Shown in pieces: positions 1-10,500 of a stretch of DNA of 64,000 nucleotides. This stretch comes from Polyangium jinanense (GTDB taxonomy: Bacteria > Myxococcota > Polyangia > Polyangiales > Polyangiaceae): contig NZ_JAGTJJ010000016.1 of the NCBI RefSeq assembly GCF_028435365.1, forward strand, positions 62,001 through 126,000, read 5' to 3'. Below the pieces are notes generated by a model, which had not been told where the DNA came from, made no database searches, and saw only the letters and a program-made list of their open reading frames with translations. Each line of letters starts with the position of its first letter. The stretch's first letter is position 1. The translations under genes and the position numbers were made by a program.

Positions 1-351
1 CGACGCCGCGAGGTCCGACGAGCCCACGTAGACGACGCGCCGCGCGCCGCTGTCGAGCACGTAGAGCCGCGGCAAGAACGCCGTCCCGCCCCAGGCGTGG
101 TAGAGGCGGCATCGCGCGCCCGGCATCCGCTCGAAGCGGCGCAGCATCGCCGTCTCCGTCCCATATCCGCCGAGCCCCGCGAGCAGCAAAAGCTCGCCGC
201 CGCGCTCGACGAACCCCACGAGATCGACCACCGCGAGCGCGCTCGCCTCCGCGCGGCTCACCGCGATGCAGACCCGCGTCGCCTCGCCGAGGTCCGCGGC
301 GAGCCGGGCCCCCATCTCTCGGCCGTGACGCAGGAGCTCGATGGTCGCCAT
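1..351 (-). CDS. PLD-like (HKD-family) domain protein, partial
   Basis: The gene starts at the ATG at 351 and runs off the left edge; 117 residues are visible. GGGGAG lies three bases before the ATG. Residues 91-115 (AFLPRLYVL then VVYVGSSDL) have the layout of the phospholipase-D-like half-site of HKD nuclease-type domains, where FHxKLYLF is followed by a beta strand and GSSNLT. Here the usual His and Lys of the first motif are Leu and Arg, so catalysis is doubtful, although the second half of the domain is outside the window. It is divergent from the GST gene. The family call rests on this motif only; the product could also be a structural relative without nuclease activity. Confidence 0.5.
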   Translation of the reverse strand, partial: MATIELLRHGREMGARLAADLGEATRVCIAVSRAEASALAVVDLVGFVERGGELLLLAGLGGYGTETAMLRRFERMPGARCRLYHAWGGTAFLPRLYVLDSGARRVVYVGSSDLAAS

Positions 352-477
352 GCTCCCCGCGTTTCTAGCAAGGGATCCCGCGCCGCGTCGAGCCTCTTTC
401 GCGCGGGATCGCGTTCCTGGGCAAACGGACCCGAGGTCCGATTGACGCCCCTCGCCGGCTCGGGTCTCCTCGCGAGC

Positions 478-1128
478 ATGAGCCAAGATCCCGAGCGCGA
501 GCTCATCTACTTCGACATCCGCGGCCGAGCCGAGTCGATCCGCCTCCTCCTCGCCTACGCGCGCGCCCCTCACGTCGACCGGGGCATCCCGCGCGCCGAT
601 TGGCCAACCCTCAAGAAGACCGTCCCCCTCGGCCAGGTCCCCGTCCTCATCGAGCGCTCATCTGGGGGCGAACGCGTCATCCCCCAGAGCCAGGCCATCC
701 TCCGCCACCTCGCCCGCGTCTTCGGTCTCGACGGGATGAACGAGGACGAACGCGTCCGCGCCGACATCGTCGCCGAGACCGTCGTCGAGCTCCGCACCGC
801 GTGGAACCGCGTCGCCTACAACCCGGGCTGGCTCAAAGATCAAGCCGCCACCGACGCGCATTTCCGCGACGTTTTCCCTCGCTTCCGCGCGATCCTCGAA
901 GGTTTGCTCGAACAATCCGAAGAGCGCGGCGCCCTCTACTTCGCCGGCCCCACGCCCACGCACGCCGACTTCCTCGCCTTCGACACCCTCGAATCGCACC
1001 GCGAGGTCGTCGCCACCTGCCTCGACGGCCACGGCTCGCTCCAGCGCTTCCTCGACGACGTCCGCGCCCTGCCCCCGATCGCCGACTACCTCGCCCGCCG
1101 CCGTCCCTCGGATTTCCAGCGGGCCTGA
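478..1128 (+). CDS. Glutathione S-transferase
   Basis: A 216-residue protein of typical cytosolic GST length that conjugates or exchanges glutathione on electrophiles. The N-terminal thioredoxin-like domain opens with ELIYFDIRGRAESIRLLLAY, where the Tyr after LI sits at the position of the catalytic Tyr of alpha/mu/sigma-class enzymes. GQVPVLI carries the cis-Pro that contacts glutathione and QSQAILRHLAR is the SNAIL/TRAIL-like gamma-glutamyl site. The helical C-terminal half contains the conserved TPTHADFLAFD. The ATG at 478 was chosen because the domain begins right after it, although the frame stays open further upstream. It is a monocistronic housekeeping detoxification gene. Confidence in the family is high; the substrate is unknown. 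Confidence 0.88.
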   Translation: MSQDPERELIYFDIRGRAESIRLLLAYARAPHVDRGIPRADWPTLKKTVPLGQVPVLIERSSGGERVIPQSQAILRHLARVFGLDGMNEDERVRADIVAETVVELRTAWNRVAYNPGWLKDQAATDAHFRDVFPRFRAILEGLLEQSEERGALYFAGPTPTHADFLAFDTLESHREVVATCLDGHGSLQRFLDDVRALPPIADYLARRRPSDFQRA

Positions 1129-1232
1129 TCACCTTCCCGGTAGTTTCGTATCACAAAAGGTCTAAAATAGATCTTGCAAGGGACTCTTGCGTCTGCGACC
1201 GTGTACGCACCTTTCACAAAGGGTGTACAAAC

Positions 1233-4112
1233 ATGAGATCCTTGCGCCTATCTCAGCTCCTCGTGATCCTCGTTGGCTGCGCGCCGTTTGCCGCGGTTGC
1301 CTGCAGTGACGACCCGTCGAACCCCGGCACGAGCACGAGCTCGAGCAGCGCCTCCGGCAGCGGGGGCAGCGGCGGCGCCGGCGGCGCCGGCGGGGCGGGC
1401 GGCGTTGGCGGCGGAAGCTCGAGCACCGGCACCCCCGGGCTCGCCTGCGCCGACGCGCTCCTCCCGCTCCAGAACCCGCGCGCCCACACCCTCGGCGAGA
1501 CGTTTTACCTGCCGCGCTTCCTCACCGACCCCGGCTGCCCCGCCGAGCTCGCGTGGCAGGTCGTCTCGGCCCCGGCGGACAGCAAAAACGCCGTCTACAA
1601 CACCGGCGCCCCGGAGCCGCGCTTCACGCCCGACGTCCCCGGCGATTACACCTTCCGCCTGAACGACCCCGCGCAAACCGAGCTCACGCTCCGTGCCGTC
1701 GCGCGCACCTCGCAGGCGCGCTTCCGCAACCACCACCTCACGCCGCTCTATGGCGCGGCCGCGGTCGACGGCGAGCTCTGGACGGCGAATGGCGCCTCCT
1801 ACACCGTCACGCGCCTCGTCGCCGACAATGGCCAGTGGAAGAAGGACGGCGAAATCACGGTCGGCGCCTGGCCCGCGGCAATCGCGCATCATGCCGGCGG
1901 CAAGAAGGTCTACGTCGCGCAGCGCGGCAGCGACACGGTCGGCATCGTCGATCGCGACCGCAACGTCCTCGAAGACGCGCTCTGGGTCGGCGACGAGCCG
2001 AGCGGCCTCGCCATTTCACCCGACGGAACGACGCTCTACGTCTCGCTCGCCACGATGCGCAAGGTCGCCGTGGTCGACCTCGACAAACGCGAGGTCAAGG
2101 GCACGATCCCCGTCGGCTTCGACCCGCGCGCGCTCACGCTCTCGGCCGACGGAAAACGCCTCTTCGTCGCCTCGTATCGCTCAGGCAACAAGATCAAGGA
2201 CACGCGCGGCACCTACGGCCCCGGCGACGACGAGGACATCTGGATCGTCGACACCGAGACGCAGAAGGTCTCGCTCGCGATCTCCGGCGTCGCCGCGGAT
2301 CTCCGGTCGATCTCGCTCTCGGAGGATGGCAGCGAGCTCTACGTCGCCGCGACCGACGGCGACCCTGAGCCCTCGCAATCGGCGCCGAACGCCATGCCGT
2401 TTTTCCACGAGGTCGTCGTGCTCGGGGCCGACCCGGCCAAACCCGACTACGGCACCGTCCTTCGCCGCGCCGATCTCACGCGGCAATCGGGCTCCGGCGG
2501 CGCGGTCGTCAATCCCTCGGGCGTGCTCGGCGTGGGAGACACGATCTGGGTCTCGTCCGAATCCTCGGACGTCGTCGTGGCCCTCGACCGCGCCACGCTC
2601 GCCGAAAAAGCCCGCACCGCCGTCGGCCCCGGCGCGCGCGCGCTCGTCAAGATTGGAAATGAAGTCGCGGTCCACAGCTACCAGAGCTTCGAGGCGAGCT
2701 TCCTCGACGCGGCCGGCGCCGTCGTGCAGACCGTTGCGCTCGCCGAGGATCCGCGCCCCACGAACGTCGCCCTCGGCGAGCGCGTCTTCACGCGCCCCGG
2801 CGGCACGTTCGCGGCAAACCATGCCTGCTCGAGTTGCCACGTCGAAACCCAGAACGACGGCATGGTCTGGCGCTTCGGCCCGCAGATCTGGCACAACGTC
2901 CGGCCGCTCCAGCTCCTCGACGCGACGACGCCGCTCGAATGGGGCGCGTACGTATCGAACGCGGACAATTTTGGTTATCAGGGCCCGAGCTCGATCGTCG
3001 GCCGCCCGGCGACGCCCGAGGAAGCGCTCGGCCTGCAGGCGTTCCTCGGCTCGCTGCTCGGCGCCCCGCGCGAGACGGGCCATACCCGTGTCGACGGCAG
3101 CTTCACGGAGGCGGCCCTCCGCGGCAAAGACATCTTCGAGGGCAAAGCCGCTTGTTATGGCTGCCACGCGCCGCCGCTCTACACGTCGCGCGAATACATC
3201 CCCGTCGGCAAATCGGGCGAACCGGCCGACATCCCCTCGCTACTCGGCGTCTACCGCCACGGCGTGTATTTCGTGAAGGGACAGGGGCGAAGCCTCGAAG
3301 CGGCGCTCGACGTCGCCGTCAATTACGTACAGGCCGACCTCACGGCCGACGAGAAAGCCGATCTGCTCCAGTTCTTGCGCGAGCTCACGCCGAAGGGCGC
3401 GCACCCGCTCGCGATCTGGCCCGACATCGACAGCGATGAAGCGGTCTACCCCGACATCCGCCCGAGCATCGCGTTCGCCGATCCGATCGACGACTCGCAG
3501 CCCGGGAAAACCGCGGCCGACGTCGCCGCGGACTACGTCATCCTCGAAACCGAGGCAGGCGAGAAGGTTTCAGGCTCGATCGTGGTGACCGGCGGCCGCG
3601 CCGAGTTTGTCCCGACGGCGCCGCTCACGGCGGGCGCCAAGTATCGATTCCGCGTCTTGCCGGGCCTCCCGTTCCTCTCGGGCGGCGCGACCTCGGGCGA
3701 GCGGAGCACGGAGTTCGTCGTGGCGAACCCCGCGATCGGCACGTGGCCCAAGACCATGAAGATGACCGTCACGGTCCCCGGCCCGGGCGGCGTGATGACC
3801 CCGCTCGATTACGTGCTCGAAGCGAGCGACACTCCGCGCCCGGGCGGCATGACCCTCATGGTAAAACCCCAGCTCTTCGGCAACCAGCAGCGGCAGGAGG
3901 TGTGGGCGCGGCTCGACGGCGACAAACTCTACATGCAGCCGGTCGCCATGCCGATCAACCCGACCGGCGTGGCCGACGCCGCGATGATCGTGGGCACGGT
4001 GAAGACCGTGAACCAGGCCGATAAGAGCATCTCCCTCGTCGAGGGCACGCTCCGGCTCGGCGGCCCGGGCATCAACATCCCGGGCGTCGCGTTCGCCATC
4101 GTCCCGAACTGA
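1233..4112 (+). CDS. Lipoprotein: YVTN beta-propeller fused to di-haem cytochrome c domain
   Basis: A 959-residue exported lipoprotein. The signal peptide ends in a lipobox-like VAVAC and is followed by an STSSSSASGSGGSGG-type Ser/Gly linker. Residues about 120-500 are YncE/YVTN-type propeller repeats (for example LAISPDGTTLYVSLATMRKV). Two c-type haem sites follow: CSSCH near residue 531 and CYGCH near residue 640. This arrangement resembles the cytochrome c peroxidase/MauG branch, but the spacing is not identical to the classical enzymes. The tail (about 740-860) looks like a bacterial Ig-like (SbsA/Big_5) domain. It is probably periplasmic or outer-membrane, in electron transfer or peroxide handling. 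The ATG at 1233 was chosen for its signal peptide; a much longer open frame upstream is not coding. Confidence 0.8.
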   Translation: MRSLRLSQLLVILVGCAPFAAVACSDDPSNPGTSTSSSSASGSGGSGGAGGAGGAGGVGGGSSSTGTPGLACADALLPLQNPRAHTLGETFYLPRFLTDPGCPAELAWQVVSAPADSKNAVYNTGAPEPRFTPDVPGDYTFRLNDPAQTELTLRAVARTSQARFRNHHLTPLYGAAAVDGELWTANGASYTVTRLVADNGQWKKDGEITVGAWPAAIAHHAGGKKVYVAQRGSDTVGIVDRDRNVLEDALWVGDEPSGLAISPDGTTLYVSLATMRKVAVVDLDKREVKGTIPVGFDPRALTLSADGKRLFVASYRSGNKIKDTRGTYGPGDDEDIWIVDTETQKVSLAISGVAADLRSISLSEDGSELYVAATDGDPEPSQSAPNAMPFFHEVVVLGADPAKPDYGTVLRRADLTRQSGSGGAVVNPSGVLGVGDTIWVSSESSDVVVALDRATLAEKARTAVGPGARALVKIGNEVAVHSYQSFEASFLDAAGAVVQTVALAEDPRPTNVALGERVFTRPGGTFAANHACSSCHVETQNDGMVWRFGPQIWHNVRPLQLLDATTPLEWGAYVSNADNFGYQGPSSIVGRPATPEEALGLQAFLGSLLGAPRETGHTRVDGSFTEAALRGKDIFEGKAACYGCHAPPLYTSREYIPVGKSGEPADIPSLLGVYRHGVYFVKGQGRSLEAALDVAVNYVQADLTADEKADLLQFLRELTPKGAHPLAIWPDIDSDEAVYPDIRPSIAFADPIDDSQPGKTAADVAADYVILETEAGEKVSGSIVVTGGRAEFVPTAPLTAGAKYRFRVLPGLPFLSGGATSGERSTEFVVANPAIGTWPKTMKMTVTVPGPGGVMTPLDYVLEASDTPRPGGMTLMVKPQLFGNQQRQEVWARLDGDKLYMQPVAMPINPTGVADAAMIVGTVKTVNQADKSISLVEGTLRLGGPGINIPGVAFAIVPN

Positions 4113-4115
4113 CCC

Positions 4116-4763
4116 TCAAGGCGCCTTCGTATTCGCCTCGCCGGGTGTCGGCTCACAGGCCTCGAAATCGCCGATGCCGTTCGGCACCCGGCCATACGTC
4201 TGCCCATCCGCCACGGCGGCCGGCGGATACTCCGCCTCCGCGACGATCGCGTCGCTCGGCGACAGGAAAAAGATCTTGTCACCGTTCGACGCGCTGATTC
4301 CGAATCCAGCGTGATAACAGGTCGCCGGCCCGCCCTCCGCGAGGCACTCCGATTGCGGTCCGGATCCGGGCGCGTCGAGACCCGCGACGATGACGAGGTA
4401 CGCGCCCGGCGAGAGCTTCGTCCCGGCCTCGAAACGCACGGCTTCCGCGACCTTCGGCACGTCGCCGTCCTGATCGGCGATCCCGTACCCGTCGAGATCC
4501 ATCACCGCGTCGCCCACGTTGACGATCTCGATCCACTCCTCCGCGCCCGTCGCCGCGATCTCATTGATCACGATTTTCGCCGCGCCGGAGCCGCCCGCGC
4601 CCGCGCCGCCCTGCCCGCCGCCGCCGCTCCCGCCGCCGCCGCCCTGCCCCGAGGAGCTGCTCGCGCTCCCCGTGGGAGGCGGATTCTCCGTTGCCTCCGA
4701 GCAACCGAGCACGGCGGTTGCCGCGACGAACATACTTGCCAGGAAAAACTCCATTCTCGCCAT
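4116..4763 (-). CDS. Lamin-tail-domain lipoprotein
   Basis: A 215-residue lipoprotein. The signal peptide starts MARMEFFLASMFVAATAVLG and ends at a Cys, then comes a Ser-Gly-Gln low-complexity linker. From about residue 60, IVINEIAATGAEEWIEIVN with DLDGYGIAD and the closing TPGEANTKAP follow the lamin-tail (LTD) fold, an Ig-like module bacteria use in secreted proteins. A GGAG-containing purine tract lies about ten bases before the ATG at 4763. It is co-directional with the barrel gene upstream (17-bp gap), so the two are probably co-transcribed. It ends three bases from the convergent cytochrome gene. Role is unknown; probably surface binding or scaffolding. Confidence 0.8.
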   Translation of the reverse strand: MARMEFFLASMFVAATAVLGCSEATENPPPTGSASSSSGQGGGGGSGGGGQGGAGAGGSGAAKIVINEIAATGAEEWIEIVNVGDAVMDLDGYGIADQDGDVPKVAEAVRFEAGTKLSPGAYLVIVAGLDAPGSGPQSECLAEGGPATCYHAGFGISASNGDKIFFLSPSDAIVAEAEYPPAAVADGQTYGRVPNGIGDFEACEPTPGEANTKAP

Positions 4764-4780
4764 CTTGTGGTCTCCTCTCC

Positions 4781-5944
4781 TCAGAAAACGACCCGGCTCG
4801 CGAGCCGGAGCTCCCAGAAATCCGAGCCGGGCAGCGCCGCCCGCGCGACGTCCCCCGGCGCCTGCCGCGTCACCGCGACGTGCCCTTCGAGCGGCTGCGC
4901 CACGCGATACCCGACCGAACCCGTCAGCGTCGCGACCGTGTCCCCCACCCCGCCGAGATCCCGATCCCAGTAAGCGCCGCGCAGGCCGAACATCAGCCGA
5001 TCCACGGGTTCGATCCGCACGAATCCATCCACGAGGAGCGACCTTCGCGCGCCGTCGTCCGCGAGCCCCCACGCGTGCGTCACGGACGCGCCCGCGCGCA
5101 CCCGCGTGCCTTGCCACAGCACCGATCCGGTCAGCCGGTCCGCGCGGGAAAGCCCCGTACCCGACGAACCAACGACGTACGACCCGAAGATCGCGAGCGG
5201 CCGCGCAGCCCCACCGGGCGCGGGATGCACCGAGGCCGCGATTTCAATGTTTTTCCCGCGATTCAGCTCCCGATTCGTGTATCCCTCGCCGTTGTACGCG
5301 CCAACGGCGACGAACCCATATTTCCGCGGCAGATTCACGCGAGCCGTCGCGCCGAGGTCCGCGGGCGAGAGCATCCCGGTTTGCTCGATCGGCGCGGGCC
5401 CGACGACCCTGAGCCGCCACGTCCCTTCGAGCTCGGGCACGGTGAGCGTCGGAACGACGCCGGCCGCGAACACGAACCACGACGAATACTTGACCCCGGC
5501 CCACGCCTCGCGGAGTCGCAGCACGATGCTATCGCCGGCCACGCCGATCAGCGCGCCCTCGCTCGCCGAGCGCACGCCTTCGAGCACCACACGCCCCACG
5601 GCCGGGCCAAACTCCCCCGTGATCGCGCCGTGCACGCGCGGCACCTCGAACAGGTGAAACCACGAGCGCTGCCCCGGCTCGGTCGCGGTCCAACGAACCG
5701 CGTATTGCGCGAACATCTCGAGCCCCGGCGTCACCTTCAGCCCCGTGGTCCCCGCTGCGGTCGGAGGCGCCGCGGTGCCGTCGAAATCGGGAGCGCGCGC
5801 GGAAGCGGGAGCGGGAGCGCGCGCGGGAGCGGAAGCGGTTGCGGGGGCGGGCGTTTCCTGGGCCGCGGAAGGTGCCGCGGAGGCAATCATCGCCGCGAAA
5901 ATCGTCGTCAGGGCATATATGCGCATGCGAGTTCGTCGCTCCAA
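4781..5944 (-). CDS. Outer-membrane beta-barrel (porin-like) protein
   Basis: A 387-residue protein with a signal peptide (MRIYALTTIFAAMIASAAPS after a short basic start) and a Pro/Ala-rich spacer to about residue 60. The rest is alternating polar/aromatic strands, as in phosphate-selective-porin-like barrels. Segments such as GFVAVGAYNGEGYTNREL and LMFGLRGAYWDRDLGG are typical, and the protein ends in an aromatic residue (RLASRVVF), the classic Bam recognition signal. The start codon directly follows the stop of the DUF2252 gene, indicating translational coupling. It probably forms a pore or monitors ligand uptake; the substrate cannot be told. Confidence 0.72.
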   Translation of the reverse strand: MERRTRMRIYALTTIFAAMIASAAPSAAQETPAPATASAPARAPAPASARAPDFDGTAAPPTAAGTTGLKVTPGLEMFAQYAVRWTATEPGQRSWFHLFEVPRVHGAITGEFGPAVGRVVLEGVRSASEGALIGVAGDSIVLRLREAWAGVKYSSWFVFAAGVVPTLTVPELEGTWRLRVVGPAPIEQTGMLSPADLGATARVNLPRKYGFVAVGAYNGEGYTNRELNRGKNIEIAASVHPAPGGAARPLAIFGSYVVGSSGTGLSRADRLTGSVLWQGTRVRAGASVTHAWGLADDGARRSLLVDGFVRIEPVDRLMFGLRGAYWDRDLGGVGDTVATLTGSVGYRVAQPLEGHVAVTRQAPGDVARAALPGSDFWELRLASRVVF

Positions 5945-7435
5945 TCAGGGCACATGGGCGTCGCCGTAAAGCGCTCGCAAATCGGGTGGCGGGGTATCCG
6001 CCGGATCCATCGGAATCCCGAGCCGAGGCCCGCGCTCCATGAGCGCCTCGCGGAACAGCCCCCAATCGACGAGCACCTGCGCCGCATATCGATCCCCGAC
6101 CTCGACCTGCTCCGCGACGAACCCCGCCGGATCACGCCCGATCACCTCGGCCACATCCCCCACGGCCCACGACGTCCCCAGGGGATCCGCCGCATGCGCG
6201 CGGGCCACCACGCCGCCGAGCCGGCGCCCGAGGCTCGCGAGCGCCGCCGGGCTGCCTCGCTCTTCGACCATGCGGCTCGTCCGCAGCGTCTTTTGCCCCT
6301 CGCTCTCGCGCTTGATCTGACAGACGAACCCCATCCATTCCGTCGTACCCCAGAGCGGCTCCGCGTCGGGCCGGGCCCAGGCCGCGCGCGACGCGCGGCG
6401 CACGCGCTCGGCGACGCCGTCGTAAAACACGCCCGGCGGATAGAGCCCCGCGAGCCCGCTGTCGGCGAGTTCCTTCAATTCGAGTACGACGTCGTCGCCC
6501 GGATCGTCCGTCGGCCCGCGAACGAGCAAGATGACGCGCACCCGGGTAAAGCTCGCGACCCCCGAGCCGAGCTCGCGCGCGGCGTCGAGCAGCGTGAAGA
6601 AGGCAGGCGGCGGCGGATCGACGAGCGTTTTGCGGTATTGCTCGATCGCCGCGGGAAGCTCCGCATACGCCGTCGGGGGTACGTCGAGATAAACCCCCGT
6701 CGGCTCCTCCGGATCGAGCACACCACGACGAAGACGACGCTCCGGGCCTTCGAGCAGCGAAAGCTCGTCGAGCTCCGCGCGGGCATCCCGATCCTCGATC
6801 GAACGCTCGAACAGATCGTCGAGGTTCGGATCTCCCCCGCCCTCCGTGATCCGCTCGCGCGGCGCGCCTTTCGCGAGGGCGGCGATGGCCTCCGCATACC
6901 CTTCCGCCGCGGCGCGCGCGATCTCACGCGACGCCGCGGCCGTCGCCGCTTGGACAGCCGGATCCTCCGCGTTCGCGAGGCGCGCGGCGAGCGCCATTCC
7001 CGCGACGAGGCGGCGGACGTCCCAGAGATACGGAGCAAAATCCGCGCTGTCGAAATCGTTCGGCTCCAGCGCGAGCGTGCCGTCGGCCGCGAGCAAGGCG
7101 CCGAAGTTCTCCGGGTGCGGATCGCCGAGCGCGGGTACGAGTGGCCCGGCGAGCGCGAACGCGGAGGCGCCGAAGCCGAAATTGTTCCCTCGATAATCGT
7201 GGAGCGAGAGCGGCACGGTTCCGCGATAAAAATCGTACGCGCTCGCGGCCATCCGCGCGTATTTGCCCTCGCAGAGGCGCGGCCTCGCGCGGAGGAGCGG
7301 TTCGTCGGCCCGGGCCATGACGCTCGTGATCTCGGCCTTGCGCGCCTGCTCCTCGGTCCTGCCGCCACACGCCACGAGCCCGAGCGCGAGCGCGAGGCAA
7401 AGACGACGACATTCCGAAGGCGGAGGCCCGTTCAC
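5945..7435 (-). CDS. DUF2252 lipoprotein (kinase-like fold)
   Basis: About 496 residues. DUF2252 proteins have a degenerate protein/aminoglycoside-kinase-like fold of unknown substrate. Hallmarks seen are GDPHPENFG and NDFDSADFAPYLWDVRRLVA, plus YDFYRGT near the N terminus. I chose the GTG at 7435, which gives a short basic n-region and a lipobox (LALGLVAC); an upstream GTG at 7492 in the same frame is an alternative that would put about 19 residues before the signal peptide. Most DUF2252 proteins are cytosolic, so an exported, lipidated form is unusual. It is coupled to the downstream barrel gene. Confidence in family is high, in function none. Confidence 0.82.
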   Translation of the reverse strand: MNGPPPSECRRLCLALALGLVACGGRTEEQARKAEITSVMARADEPLLRARPRLCEGKYARMAASAYDFYRGTVPLSLHDYRGNNFGFGASAFALAGPLVPALGDPHPENFGALLAADGTLALEPNDFDSADFAPYLWDVRRLVAGMALAARLANAEDPAVQAATAAASREIARAAAEGYAEAIAALAKGAPRERITEGGGDPNLDDLFERSIEDRDARAELDELSLLEGPERRLRRGVLDPEEPTGVYLDVPPTAYAELPAAIEQYRKTLVDPPPPAFFTLLDAARELGSGVASFTRVRVILLVRGPTDDPGDDVVLELKELADSGLAGLYPPGVFYDGVAERVRRASRAAWARPDAEPLWGTTEWMGFVCQIKRESEGQKTLRTSRMVEERGSPAALASLGRRLGGVVARAHAADPLGTSWAVGDVAEVIGRDPAGFVAEQVEVGDRYAAQVLVDWGLFREALMERGPRLGIPMDPADTPPPDLRALYGDAHVP

Positions 7436-7551
7436 GCGGGCGATGCCTAATCGAGCGGAAACGTCGAGGCAATCGCGCGGCGCATGCGACACCCTTGCGT
7501 CACGCCGCTGCCACGTTGTCTACGTGGCTGACATCGACCCGTCACCGAGCA

Positions 7552-10500
7552 TCATTGCGCCGAGCTTCCCCCGAGCCACGTCCCCGAAAGCCTTCGAATC
7601 CGCACGTTCCCGGGGACACGCTCAACGAAGTGCCGCCGGTAGCTGGGATCGCCGATGGCCGCCTCGCGCGCGCCGAGCTCGTCCTGCGCCTCGCGCAGCG
7701 TCACCTGCGCCGCCTCCACGTCCCCGGCCGCCATGAGCGCCTCGGCGAGCGTGAGCAGCACGCGCTCCACCCCGCGCGGCCCGATTTGCCGGTGCAGCCC
7801 GAGCGCCTCGCGACAAACCTTCACCGCCTCGGCAGGGCGCCCCCGCGCGAGCAGCGCCCTCGACCGGAACCACGCGCACGAGGCGGCGACGATCAGATTT
7901 CCGCGGCTGCTCGTGGCGTCGATCAGCGACTCGGCCGCCTCCACGTCGCCGCGCTCGATATGGGCCTCGATCAGCGTGAGAGAACCGAGCACGCTGACGA
8001 CGTTGCCGTCCCTGCCGTGCACCCGCTCCGCCACGGAGCGTGACATCGTGATGGCCTCCTCGAAGCGGCCTTGCGCGAGCCGGAGCTGCGCGAGATACGC
8101 CGCGACCACGTTCGCCGCCATGCTCGGCGGGCGCGCCTCGGTGCGATCGAGCCAAACTTCGGCCTCCTCGAACGCGCCGAGGTCCGTGCAAATGCCGACG
8201 AGCACCGCCGTGACGATCGGCACCACGTGCCGCTCCCCGCCCTGCTCCAGGAGTCGCACGGCGTCGAGCGCGTGCTGCCGCGCGAGCCACGGATTGCGGG
8301 CGAGGTTCTTCTCCACCATCGCCGACGCATACGCGAGCGCCCCGGCCCGCGACGGCTCCATCTCGATGCCAGCCCCCATGTTCGCGCGCATTTTTTCGAG
8401 GAACAGGAACGCGTCCCCATTCCCGGTGGCCGCAAGCGCCGCGATGAGCGGGGCGAGCGCCCGCGCCAGCGCGGAGAGCGCATTCGGGGCAGGCTCGGTC
8501 TGCAACACGCGGCGGCTCAGATCCTGCAACGTTTCGTGCCGGCCGAGCAGCATCGCGCCCCCGATCGCGCCCTCCAGCGCGATGCAATGGGCCACGGACC
8601 CGGGCGTCGTGCGGCGCAATGCCTCTTCCGCCGCGGCGAGCGAGGCCTCGTAATCGCCCGAGGCCGAAGCGATGCGCGCCCTGAGCGCCCAGAGGTCCGT
8701 CGCGACCTCGTCCGTCGGCCCGGCCGCGAGCCCCCGCTCGACCGCCCGCACGCCCGCCTGGAGGTCATTGCCGCGCATCGCCGTCTGCGCCGCCCGCGCG
8801 TGCCAGTACGCGGCCCGCGGGCCCTGCCCGCCGCGCTCGAAATGCATCGCCAGCACCGACGGATCCGGCTCGCCCACGCGCTCGAGCCACGTCCCCGCGA
8901 GCCCATGCCCGAGCGCGCGGTCCCGCTCCGTCAGCATCGCATACGCCCCTTCCCGCAGGAGCGCGTGCCGAAATGCATACTCTTCCTCGCCGACGAACCG
9001 CCGCGAATTCCGGCGCGTCACGAATTCCCGCGCGACGGCATAATCGAGGGCCGCGTCCACGTTCACCGGCCTGCGACCGCCGAGCAGCCGCCTCACCCCA
9101 TTCGGCCAGAACACCTCCCCGTACACGCTGGCCGCGCGCAAGAAATGGCGAACGTCCGGCGGGAGCGCCGCGAGCCGGGCCTCCACCATCCCGAGCACCG
9201 TCTCCGGCAATCCGCCGCTGCTGCGCCCCTCGGTGAAGGCCCGGACGAGTTCTTCCAGGTAAAACGCATTTCCCTCCGACCGCGCCACGAGTCCCGCGAC
9301 GAGCGCGTCGTCGACGTCGTCCCCGAGCGCGGCGCGCACCAGCGCGGATGCAGCCCGGCGCGGCAGCGGGCCGAGCCGGACCTCGTGCGTCCGCTCCGCC
9401 CAGATGCGCGGGAACAGATCGTGAACCTCGGGCCGGGCAAACGCGACCACCGCGAACGGCTCGTCCCGGAGCTCGCGCAACGTCGTGTCCACGAGCTTCA
9501 CGGACGAACCATCGCCCCAGTGCAAATCCTCCAGCACGAGCAGCGTCGGCCCTTTTCGGGCCGCGGCGCGCATGAACTCGACCCAGGCCGATTCGATCCG
9601 ACCCGCCATGAGCGGCGCATTCTCGCGGGCCGACCGGAGCAGCGGATTGCGTTCGTCCGGGAACGACGCGCCCACGAGCTCGCCCAGAAACGGCGCCGTC
9701 CGCTCCGCCGCCTCTCCCGACAGGAGCGCGCGCACCGCCGACGACACCTTTTCCTGCTGCACCTCGCGCCGCTCACCGACCTCGATCTCCATCAGCATCC
9801 GCAGCGCCGACGCGATCACCGAAAACGCCGCGCCCGAACGCATCGCGTCGGCGCGACCGACCGCGAGGCAAAGATTGGGGAGCTTGTCTTGCAGCTTCGT
9901 GATGAGCTCCTGCCGCAATCGTGATTTCCCCATCCCCGCCGGCGCCGTGACGAGCACGGACTGCGCGCGCTGCTCGTCGAACTCCTGCTGCAGGAGATCG
10001 AGCATCGTGTTGAGCTCGCGCTCGCGCCCGACGAACGGGCTCGGATTGCCGAGCAGCGTGCGCGTCTCCTCGCCACGCGCGTGCTCGTCGAGCAGCCACG
10101 CATGGCCCGCGTGCTCCTGCACCTCGAATCGTGGATCGAGCAGCGCGCGCGTGACCTCGTCGAGGATCACCCCGGGGCGGCCGTCCTCGCGAGCGCGATC
10201 GACGAGGAGCGCCACGAGCTCGACGAGGTCCCCGACGGGAAGCCGATCCGCGAGGTCACTGCGGCCCGTCACGAGCGCAATGGTCCGATCCGACGACGCG
10301 GCCCGGATCGCCAGCGCCGCGCGCGCCGCCCGCACCGCCTGATCGGCCGGGCTCCCGACGCCGGGCAGCACCATCAAGATCGTGCCCCCGGCGAGCGTAT
10401 CCACGAACGCGCCGAGCGGCTCCGCGATACGACGGACCTCGTCGAGCGCGCCGCGCGCCGTGCCCGCAATGGCCACGATCGAAAGCAGCCGCCGCTCCCG

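Noticed and set aside
1140..1230. Imperfect inverted repeat GTGTAC…GTAC and AT-rich patch before the cytochrome gene
   Set aside because: Could be an operator, but the arms are short and imperfect and no promoter pair matches well.
600..1232. Upstream extension of the cytochrome lipoprotein frame
   Set aside because: It overlaps the GST gene in another frame and reads Arg/Pro-rich shadow sequence; the signal peptide begins at 1233.
4691..7450. A 919-residue open frame on the plus strand
   Set aside because: Arg-rich shadow of the leftward DUF2252 and barrel genes, which have clear domains and signal peptides.
8071..9924. Long plus-strand frames across 7.6-11.5 kb
   Set aside because: All are antisense to the kinase/ATPase gene; GC-rich codon bias produces them.
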